Positions 1 to 5,420 of a stretch of DNA of 6,182 nt are shown here, piece by piece. The first letter of the stretch is position 1. Each line of letters begins with the position of its first letter. The notes beneath the pieces are model-generated. The model was not told the origin of the DNA, made no database searches, and was given only the letters and a program-made list of their open reading frames with translations. Position numbers and translations under genes: made by a program. Location: positions 1 to 6,182 of the forward strand of contig JAXDBV010000364.1 in NCBI GenBank assembly GCA_034678415.1, given 5' to 3'. Origin of the DNA: JAXDBV01 sp034678415 (lineage in GTDB: Bacteria > Bacteroidota > Bacteroidia > Bacteroidales > VadinHA17).

Positions 1-873
1 AGGTCGATCCTGTCGGAGGGGGGGTGGCTGAAGAACGAGCGGACCTTTGTATGGCTTGCAGAGAAGAAGAATTATCCGAGGCATGTGCATGCGGGGCGGT
101 ACCTGATCAGCAACGGCATGAGCAACAATGCGCTGATCAACCTCCTGCGGTCGGGAAGACAGGAGCCCGTTACCGTAACCTTTACCAGTGTGCGTTCGCT
201 GAACCAGCTGGCAGGGACCGTTGGCCGACAGATAGAAGCGGATTCGTCGGACATAATAGGATTGCTGACCGACAGGAATTTCCTCTCTTCCCGTAAGATC
301 ACCCCTGAAACCTTGCCGGCTTATTTCATCCCCAACACATATGAGTTCTGGTGGAACACCTCGGCGGAAGAATTCTTTGACAGGATGATGACCGAATATA
401 AAAGGTTCTGGAATGATACCAGGGATGAAAAGGCCGAGAAACAGGGACTGAGCCGCATCGATGTGAGCACCCTGGCTTCCATCGTGGATGAAGAGACCGT
501 ATTTGATGATGAAAAGCCCGCCATTGCCGGTGTTTACCTGAACAGGTTACGAAAGGATATCCCGCTCCAGGCCGACCCCACCATCAAGTTTGCCATCGGT
601 GATTTCACCATCAGGCGCGTGCTGACAAAACAGCTGCAGATCGACTCTCCATACAATACATATAAAACCAGGGGCCTTCCGCCCGGCCCCATCCGAATAC
701 CTTCCATCGCGGCGCTCGAAAGCGTGCTGAATGCGGAAAAACATGATTACTACTATTTCTGTGCAAAGGATGATTTCTCAGGTTATCACCATTTCTCGCG
801 CACCCTGGAACAGCACAATATGTATGCACGGAAATACCGCCAGGCACTGAACCGGAACAGGATCATGGAGTGA
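1..873 (+). CDS. mltG: Endolytic murein transglycosylase MltG (YceG family), 5'-truncated by window edge
   Basis: MltG is an inner-membrane lytic transglycosylase that cuts nascent peptidoglycan strands inside the chain and is thought to set glycan length or release the strand from synthesis. The frame is open from base 1, so the gene begins upstream; 290 residues are visible. Typical family members have roughly 330-350, so the cytoplasmic tail and membrane anchor are missing. In fragment numbering, residues about 28-60 hold the LysM-like part (GRYLISNGMSNNALINLL, then PVTVTF). The catalytic core starts at LASIVDEET (158-166); the Glu of the final E-T pair (E165, bases 493-495) is the likely catalytic acid by alignment to E. 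coli YceG. LQADPT (189-194) and SPYNTY...GLPPGPI (216-231) are further family signatures. The C-terminus is natural (TGA at 871-873). Internal ATGs such as the one at base 85 fall inside the conserved domain and are not the start. Identity is firm; the true start cannot be seen. Confidence 0.95.
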   Translation, partial: RSILSEGGWLKNERTFVWLAEKKNYPRHVHAGRYLISNGMSNNALINLLRSGRQEPVTVTFTSVRSLNQLAGTVGRQIEADSSDIIGLLTDRNFLSSRKITPETLPAYFIPNTYEFWWNTSAEEFFDRMMTEYKRFWNDTRDEKAEKQGLSRIDVSTLASIVDEETVFDDEKPAIAGVYLNRLRKDIPLQADPTIKFAIGDFTIRRVLTKQLQIDSPYNTYKTRGLPPGPIRIPSIAALESVLNAEKHDYYYFCAKDDFSGYHHFSRTLEQHNMYARKYRQALNRNRIME

Positions 874-900
874 ACAGGTATTATCTTCTCACGAATGATA

Positions 901-1080
901 TGAATAATATTCAATTGTTATTTCGTATAAATAATAAATAGTTTCATATAATTTATATAGAAATAAATATATATTAAGCTAATATAAATAATGTTAAATA
1001 TAATGATCAATAATTAAATGTTAGCCTTACTAATATTAAAGTCCTTTATCAAATTATTCATGCATATTACACATTATTTA
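901..1080. other. AT-rich block (about 15% GC)
   Basis: Hand counting gives 8, 6 and 13 G/C bases in the three successive 60-base lines of this block, far below the flanking genes. The sequence is made of short A/T runs such as TATAAATAATAAATAG, with no long perfect repeat or tandem array and no open frame of note. It begins shortly after the mltG stop. It could simply be relaxed intergenic sequence, a nucleoid-protein binding stretch, or a promoter-bearing upstream region for the structured island that follows. No DnaA-box cluster was seen, so an origin is not supported. Confidence 0.6.
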
Positions 1081-1104
1081 ACAACATTGTATGAATTGAA
1101 TTAT

Positions 1105-1144
1105 CTGATGTTTAGAAACGGGCTCCCCGGATTGTAAACATCAG
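1105..1144. repeat. Perfect 10-bp inverted repeat with nested CGGG/CCCG hairpin
   Basis: The left arm CTGATGTTTA (1105-1114) is exactly complementary to the right arm TAAACATCAG (1135-1144). Inside the loop, CGGG (1119-1122) can pair with CCCG (1126-1129) around a 3-base loop, which leaves small asymmetric internal loops of 4 and 5 bases. The result is a two-tier stem-loop of 40 bases. Neither side is followed by a T-run on the corresponding strand, so a classic intrinsic terminator is unlikely. It sits exactly where the AT-rich block gives way to GC-rich sequence. The pairing is read directly from the sequence; its function is unknown. Confidence 0.8.
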
Positions 1145-1246
1145 TGGCAGACGGGAACGGTTTTACGACCGGGTACGACCTGTCAGCGTGTGACGGTCAT
1201 GCAGTTGCTGGGTAAACCCAAATATAACCCCGGTTGATCTCCGGGG
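1105..1246. other. GC-rich island of consecutive hairpins; candidate structured RNA
   Basis: About 140 bases contain a series of possible stem-loops. First is the 10-bp inverted repeat (1105-1144). Next, GACGGG (1150-1155) pairs with CCTGTC (1179-1184, one G-T pair) and encloses CGGT/ACCG (1158-1161 with 1168-1171). An alternative GTCA/TGAC hairpin (1182-1185 with 1191-1194) competes with that outer stem. TGGG TAAA CCCA follows at 1209-1220, then CCCCGG/CCGGGG (1228-1233 with 1241-1246) around a 7-base loop. GC-rich structure beside AT-rich sequence and without a good open frame is a common sign of a non-coding RNA or a structured leader, but GC-rich DNA also forms short stems by chance. I do not recognise a known family. 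The strand is undecided. Confidence 0.3.
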
Positions 1247-1391
1247 AAGATAGTAAAAAGCCTGTTCGGAACGGACTTCATTTTGTTATGGTTATCGGCC
1301 TTTGCTTTCGGTTTTCGTGGGGGATACGCTGGCAGTATGAAGCCTGTACGTGTCATATCCCTGGTCTTCCTGTTGTTTTGCCCGTGATTTA

Positions 1392-1458
1392 TTCAACACC
1401 GTTGAAGATGCTAAAAATTTGTACATTAGCGGCATATCACTAACAATAGTTCAACGGT
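1392..1458. promoter_or_regulatory. Operator-like TTCAAC inverted-repeat pair upstream of the CoA synthetase/GNAT gene
   Basis: TTCAAC-ACC-GTTGAA at 1392-1406 is a perfect 6-bp inverted repeat with a 3-base spacer, the symmetry expected of a dimeric regulator site. The right 9 bases of it (ACCGTTGAA, 1398-1406) recur as the exact reverse complement TTCAACGGT at 1450-1458, that is, a second site with one good half. The two copies lie about 65-130 bases before the ATG of the fusion gene, a usual place for transcriptional control. The regulator is unknown. As an RNA, the two 9-base arms could instead pair across a 43-base loop. Confidence 0.35.
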
Positions 1459-1511
1459 TTCTTTCTGCACGATGCATCTTTTCATGAAGGCTATTTTATA
1501 TTCTCCCATAA

Positions 1512-1519
1512 TATTTTCG
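1512..1519 (+). promoter_or_regulatory. Weak Bacteroidota -7-like element before the CoA synthetase/GNAT gene
   Basis: TATTTTCG matches the Bacteroidota -7 consensus TAnnTTTG at all but one of its fixed positions. It lies only 3 bases before the start codon, which would leave almost no leader, and no TTTG-like -33 element is visible at the usual distance. No Shine-Dalgarno sequence is present, as is common in this phylum. This could be chance in an AT-rich leader. Confidence 0.2.
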
Positions 1520-1522
1520 TAA

Positions 1523-4213
1523 ATGAATGTTCACAACCTTGATGTATTCTTCAATCCCCGGAGAATAGCGATTGTTGAGATTTCTTCCAATCCGAACAGT
1601 GTCAGTGGAAAGACGTTGAGCAATCTGGTCAGCGGGGGCTTTCGCGGGGTGGTGTATCCTGTCAATCCCAACCTGGAAGCGATGATGGGTTTCCCGTGTT
1701 ACAGGGATCTGAAGAGTGTACCAAGGACTCCCGATCTGGTTATTATCTGTACAGCGGCGTCAATGGTGCCTGATAAAGTGAGGGAGTGTGGTGAGGCCGG
1801 TGTTTCGGGGATCATCATCATGTCGGCCGGTTTCAGGGAGACGGGTGAGCAGGGCAGGCTTCTTGAGGAGCGGGTGTTACAGGAACTAAAGGCATACAGC
1901 AGCATGCGTATCCTGGGTCCGAACTGCCTGGGTGTGATTTCACCCGGGAATAAGCTGAATGCCAGTTTTGCAGCGGCGATGCCCAAGGCTGGGAATATTG
2001 CCTTTATCAGCCAATCGGGAGCTTTATGCACATCGGTTCTCGATTATGCTATGGAGAAGGATATAGGGTTTTCCCATTTCATCTCCGTGGGGAACAATAT
2101 GGATGTTGATTTTGCCGATCTGATTGATTTTTTGGGAGAGGATGAGAACACGCATTCGATCATCCTGTATATTGAATCGATCAGCCGGGCTCGTCAGTTT
2201 ATGACGGCGGCACGTTCTTTTGCGCGTCAGAAGCCGATCATTGTATACAAGGCCGGTCGTTTTGCCGAGTCGGCACAGGCAGCCGCTTCACACACCGGTG
2301 CGATGGCTTCTGAGGATGCCGTTTATGATGCCGCCTTTGAAAGAGCGGGTCTGATCCGCGTGTATGACATCGGCGATATTTTCGACTGTGCAGCACTGAT
2401 AGGGAAGAACAAGATTCCTAAAGGCCCTAATCTCGGGATAATAACCAATGCCGGTGGCCCTGGTGTCATGGCTACCGATGCACTGCTGGAAATGCACGGC
2501 CGGCTGGCCGGCCTTAATGAGATGACTATGAAGGCATTGAATGAGAACCTGCCTGAGTCATGGTCACACCGTAATCCCGTGGATGTGCTGGGCGATGCCC
2601 GTGCGAAGAGGATCAGCAAGGCGGCACAGATCGTCCTGGATGATCCCGGTGTGGATGCCCTGCTTGTCATCGTCACACCCCAGGCCATGACTAACCCAAC
2701 CGCCATAGCCAATGAGATGGTTAAACTGGGTGAGACATCCGGCAAACTGATCCTTGCTGCCTGGGTGGGAGGCAAAATGATGCATGAAGGGATCAATATC
2801 CTCAATTCAGCAGGTATACCGGCATATCAGACCCCCGAACAGGCGATCCGTTCATTTATGACATTGGTACAGTATGCTTCGAACCTTCAAACATTATATG
2901 AGACACCCCGTGATATTCCTTTAGAGTTTGAATACGATCGTGAAAAAGTGAGGATCGATTTCCTGAACAGCATTCATCCGTCGGAGCCGTTGCTGTCGGA
3001 GGAACTGTCGAAACGCCTGTTGCGGTCGTATGGAATACCGGTTACCATGCCCCGGATTGCAGGTACTGCCGCTGAAGCGGTGATATATGCCAGGGAGATG
3101 GGCTACCCGGTTGTTTTGAAAATTCAGTCGCCCGACATCACCCATAAAAGTGATGTGGGCGGGGTGATGCTCAACCTGGGAACGGGTAAGATGGTAAAAG
3201 CAGGGTTTGAGACGATCATGACCATGGTAAGATCGAAGGTGCCCCACGCACGGATTGAAGGAGTCACTGTCCAGCCGATGATCTCATCAAAGGAAGCCGT
3301 TGAGATGATCCTGGGTATAAAACGTGACCCGGTTTTTGGTACAGTGATGTTGACGGGGATGGGCGGAACAGGTGCTGAGCTGTTCAACGACCGCTGCCTG
3401 GGTTTTCCCCCCCTGAACGAACGCCTGGCACGCCTGATGCTCGAGAAACTCAGGATATATCCTTTGCTCGCCGGTTACCGGGGTTCAAAACAAAAAAACA
3501 TTGACCGGCTGATTGAAATCATTATCCGCCTTTCCTACCTGGCTGCCGACTATCCTGAAATCATTGAGCTGGATATAAATCCCCTGCTGGTCACTTCGGA
3601 TACGGTGATCGCTCTGGATGCCCGTATTATCGCTGATTTTAATACGGTTTATCCGGGTACGGATGCCTATCCGCACCTGGCATTGCATCCTTATCCGGAA
3701 AAATATATACAGAGGAGGATGCTTCAGGACAGGGAGATACTGTTCAGACCGATCAAACCTGAGGATGAACCTTTATGGCTGGAGTTCTTGAGAAGCTGTT
3801 CAAAAGTATCGATCTATTCCCGTTTCCGGCACTTCTTTCACTGGGATTCGCACGAGGTGGCAACCCGCTACTGTTACATTGACTATAACCGGGAGATTGC
3901 CATTGTAGCCCTTGTCAACGAAGACGGCAAGCCACGGATCATCGGCATTGGCCGTTTGATCGCTGACCCTGACCATGAGACGGTTGAATATGCCGTGTTA
4001 ATAACGGATGCATGGCAGAATAAGGAACTGGGGAGTATACTCACTGATTATTGTATGGACATAGCCCAAAAATGGAACCTCAAGAAGTTTGTTGCCCAGA
4101 CTTCGAGCGATAACTACAGGATGCTCAGGATGTTCGAGAAGCGGGGATTCAGCATAGACTACAAGTCGGATTCCACCGTGGATGTATGCAAAGAGCTGAT
4201 CATTCCCGCCTGA
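1523..4213 (+). CDS. ADP-forming acyl-CoA (acetyl-CoA) synthetase fused to C-terminal GNAT acetyltransferase (Pat/YfiQ-like architecture)
   Basis: The N-terminal 700 residues resemble NDP-forming acyl-CoA synthetases, which interconvert acyl-CoA, ADP and phosphate with acid, CoA and ATP; the last 160 are a GNAT acetyltransferase. Domain order: CoA-binding Rossmann domain (about 8-140), two ligase-type domains (about 150-460), ATP-grasp (about 485-705), GNAT (about 737-895). The SHTGAMA motif has H257, the expected phosphohistidine. THKSDVGGV has H541, conserved in this family. GMGGTGAELF (612-621) and ELDINPLL (682-689) fit the ATP-grasp domain. In the GNAT part, VEYAV has E822, aligning with the proposed catalytic Glu of Pat. 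Two oddities: E19 replaces the usual Gly of the VGAS-like motif, and E835 in WQNKELG replaces the first Gly of the Q/R-x-x-G-x-G loop. A TAA directly before the ATG and no later in-frame ATG before the conserved fold fix the start. The soluble enzyme may act in acetate metabolism, protein lysine acetylation, or both. The substrate is inferred. Confidence 0.93.
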   Translation: MNVHNLDVFFNPRRIAIVEISSNPNSVSGKTLSNLVSGGFRGVVYPVNPNLEAMMGFPCYRDLKSVPRTPDLVIICTAASMVPDKVRECGEAGVSGIIIMSAGFRETGEQGRLLEERVLQELKAYSSMRILGPNCLGVISPGNKLNASFAAAMPKAGNIAFISQSGALCTSVLDYAMEKDIGFSHFISVGNNMDVDFADLIDFLGEDENTHSIILYIESISRARQFMTAARSFARQKPIIVYKAGRFAESAQAAASHTGAMASEDAVYDAAFERAGLIRVYDIGDIFDCAALIGKNKIPKGPNLGIITNAGGPGVMATDALLEMHGRLAGLNEMTMKALNENLPESWSHRNPVDVLGDARAKRISKAAQIVLDDPGVDALLVIVTPQAMTNPTAIANEMVKLGETSGKLILAAWVGGKMMHEGINILNSAGIPAYQTPEQAIRSFMTLVQYASNLQTLYETPRDIPLEFEYDREKVRIDFLNSIHPSEPLLSEELSKRLLRSYGIPVTMPRIAGTAAEAVIYAREMGYPVVLKIQSPDITHKSDVGGVMLNLGTGKMVKAGFETIMTMVRSKVPHARIEGVTVQPMISSKEAVEMILGIKRDPVFGTVMLTGMGGTGAELFNDRCLGFPPLNERLARLMLEKLRIYPLLAGYRGSKQKNIDRLIEIIIRLSYLAADYPEIIELDINPLLVTSDTVIALDARIIADFNTVYPGTDAYPHLALHPYPEKYIQRRMLQDREILFRPIKPEDEPLWLEFLRSCSKVSIYSRFRHFFHWDSHEVATRYCYIDYNREIAIVALVNEDGKPRIIGIGRLIADPDHETVEYAVLITDAWQNKELGSILTDYCMDIAQKWNLKKFVAQTSSDNYRMLRMFEKRGFSIDYKSDSTVDVCKELIIPA

Positions 4214-4307
4214 GAGAAGAAACAGAAGGCTCTCCTCATTTTCGGGAAAGAACCGGTACAGTATATTCTTGGCAGTGTTCCGGTAGGTAATCCTTTACTG
4301 AACTCTT
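4214..4307. other. Convergent intergenic gap between the fusion gene and murB
   Basis: Ninety-four bases separate the two stop codons. A bidirectional terminator would be expected here, but only weak pairing is visible: GAGAG (4212-4216) with CTCTC (4230-4234) around a 13-base loop, followed by a short T-stretch (ATTTTC, 4238-4243), and an ACCGG/CCGGT pair further on. None is strong enough to annotate as a terminator. Confidence 0.5.
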
Positions 4308-5318
4308 TCACACCACGGTAACTTCACGTTCCAGGCGTACTCCGAATTGTTCAAACACGGATTTGCTGATCGTTTCAGCGAGCGCGAGGATGTCCGTTCC
4401 TGCGGCATTTCCGTAATTGACGATCACCAGCGCTTGTTTCTCATGCACTCCGGCGTCACCCTTCTTTTTGCCTTTCCACCCGCAGGTATCGATCAGCCAG
4501 GCGGCCGACAGCTTCTGCCGTTCATCACCGCATGGATAAACAGGCATGCCCGGGTAGGATCTGAGGAGTTCATCGGCCTGTGATTTTGGGACTACCGGGT
4601 TTTTAAAGAAGCTGCCGGCATTTCCCAGCACATGCGGGTCGGGCAGTTTATTGCGCCTGGTATTGATCACAGCCTGCCGGATATTCTTCAGGCTTGGAGG
4701 CCCTGTCTTAGCCAGTTCAGTCTGCAGGTTTCCGTAGCTGGTGTTAAACAGGGGCGACGTCGAAAGCTTCAGTTTTACAGAAGTGATCAGCAGTTTGTTC
4801 CTGTAAGTGGTTTTGAAAATGCTGTCACGATATCCGAACCTGCAAGCCTTATTATCAAAGAAGAAATGCTCACCGTTTTCCAGGCTTACCGCTCTGACTT
4901 CCTCAATGACATCTTTTACCTCGCATCCGTATGCCCCGATGTTCTGTACCGGTGCAGCACCGGTCAGACCGGGAATCAGGGACAGGTTTTCAATACCGCC
5001 CCAGCCGTTGTTCACACAGGCTTCCACAAGATGGTCCCAGACCATTCCTCCGCGGGCATCAACGATCACATGACCGGGATCACTGAAGGAAGCAGTAAAT
5101 CCTTGCCCGGTATACTGAATGATTGTTCCTGGATAATCCCTGGTGAAAAGGATATTGCTGCCCTGTCCGAGGATCATGATCTCTCCCTTCACGTCGTTCA
5201 CGGCCAACCATTGTATCAGTTCTTTCTCCTCATCACACTGGATAAGGTGACGTGTATGGCAGCGGATGCCAAAGGTATTCATCCGGCTGAGATCAACATT
5301 TTCAAGATACCTGAGCAT
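4308..5318 (-). CDS. murB: UDP-N-acetylenolpyruvoylglucosamine reductase MurB
   Basis: MurB is the cytoplasmic FAD enzyme that uses NADPH to reduce UDP-GlcNAc-enolpyruvate to UDP-MurNAc, the second committed step of peptidoglycan precursor synthesis. At 336 residues it matches the E. coli-type (type I) enzyme of about 342. NTFG (14-17), GQGSNILF (51-58) and IPGLTGAAPVQNIGAYG (115-131) form the FAD-binding part. FGYRDSIFK (161-169) carries R164, equivalent to the substrate-binding Arg159 of E. coli. TSYGNL (193-198) belongs to the Tyr-containing loop found in type I enzymes. GNAGSFFKNP (232-241) carries S236, the catalytic proton donor, and the C-terminal REV has E332, matching catalytic Glu325. 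All key residues are present and the frame is intact, so it should be functional. The start at 5318 gives a normal N-terminus; no Shine-Dalgarno is seen. It converges with the CoA synthetase fusion gene and diverges from the glycosyltransferase gene, so it appears monocistronic within the window. Confidence 0.98.
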   Translation of the reverse strand: MLRYLENVDLSRMNTFGIRCHTRHLIQCDEEKELIQWLAVNDVKGEIMILGQGSNILFTRDYPGTIIQYTGQGFTASFSDPGHVIVDARGGMVWDHLVEACVNNGWGGIENLSLIPGLTGAAPVQNIGAYGCEVKDVIEEVRAVSLENGEHFFFDNKACRFGYRDSIFKTTYRNKLLITSVKLKLSTSPLFNTSYGNLQTELAKTGPPSLKNIRQAVINTRRNKLPDPHVLGNAGSFFKNPVVPKSQADELLRSYPGMPVYPCGDERQKLSAAWLIDTCGWKGKKKGDAGVHEKQALVIVNYGNAAGTDILALAETISKSVFEQFGVRLEREVTVV

Positions 5319-5337
5319 CGATTCATTCGTTCTTCCT

Positions 5338-5345
5338 CAAATATA
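5338..5345 (-). promoter_or_regulatory. Candidate Bacteroidota -7 promoter element for murB
   Basis: On the minus strand this reads TATATTTG, an exact match to the Bacteroidota -7 consensus TAnnTTTG, ending 19 bases before the murB start codon. No clear TTTG -33 element lies at the usual spacing upstream; a TTTTTGG run occurs too close. Position and exact match make it plausible, but a match this short is not decisive. Confidence 0.45.
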
Positions 5346-5378
5346 CATAAACCAAAAAGAACATGGCGATTGTTTTCG

Positions 5379-5386
5379 TAACTTCG
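5379..5386 (+). promoter_or_regulatory. Candidate -7 promoter element for the glycosyltransferase gene
   Basis: TAACTTCG differs at one fixed position from the TAnnTTTG consensus and lies about 34 bases before the ATG, leaving room for a short leader. It is directly followed by the small inverted repeat CCTG-TT-CAGG (5387-5396), which would overlap the transcription start and could be an operator or chance. It faces away from the murB element, so the 102-base gap would work as a compact divergent promoter region. Confidence 0.35.
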
Positions 5387-5420
5387 CCTGTTCAGGTACT
5401 GTCTGCAGGTGGATAAACGA

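Larger units (their letters stand above)
874..1522. other. Long intergenic region, no convincing protein gene
   Basis: This 649-base gap separates mltG from the acyl-CoA synthetase/GNAT gene. Its first part is extremely AT-rich: by hand count, 27 of 180 bases at 901-1080 are G or C. Near 1105 composition changes sharply to GC-rich (35 of 60 at 1141-1200), with several inverted repeats annotated separately. From about 1250 to 1390 composition is mixed. The only longer open frame there (69 codons from 1234) is rich in Cys, Trp and His, resembles no family I know, and starts inside a hairpin loop. Neither strand shows a tRNA, a recognisable riboswitch core, or transposase remnants. Regulatory signals for the downstream gene probably lie in the last 130 bases. 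Confidence 0.7.

Noticed and set aside
1141..1246. Cobalamin riboswitch on the minus strand (GCAACTG and GCCACTG words)
   Set aside because: The GGGAA core and the B12-box-like 3' part are missing, and the plausible downstream region in that direction is AT-rich sequence leading into the 3' end of mltG, not a B12-related gene.
1183..1281. 32-codon minus-strand frame starting MKSVPNRLFTIFPG
   Set aside because: Too short to judge, no family resemblance, and it runs through the hairpin island, whose inverted repeats explain the sequence better.
1337..1387. 16-codon frame MKPVRVISLVFLLFCP resembling a signal peptide or lipoprotein start
   Set aside because: It ends in a stop straight after the hydrophobic run and no continuation in another frame is recognisable. 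It could be the stub of a decayed gene, but the evidence is too thin.
1234..1443. 69-codon plus-strand open frame in the intergenic gap
   Set aside because: It starts within the loop of the CCCCGG/CCGGGG hairpin, its composition is odd (several Cys, Trp, His), it matches no known family, and it overlaps the operator-like repeats at its 3' end.
4212..4243. Possible terminator GAGAG/CTCTC followed by a short T-stretch between the convergent genes
   Set aside because: Five-base stem, 13-base loop and a broken T-run are too weak to call a terminator.
4632..5381. 249-codon plus-strand open frame opposite murB
   Set aside because: It lies antisense to a complete, motif-rich murB and shows no family features; it is a coding shadow.
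5409..5417. DnaA-box-like GTGGATAA
   Set aside because: A single near match without neighbours and located at the start of a gene; not evidence of an origin.
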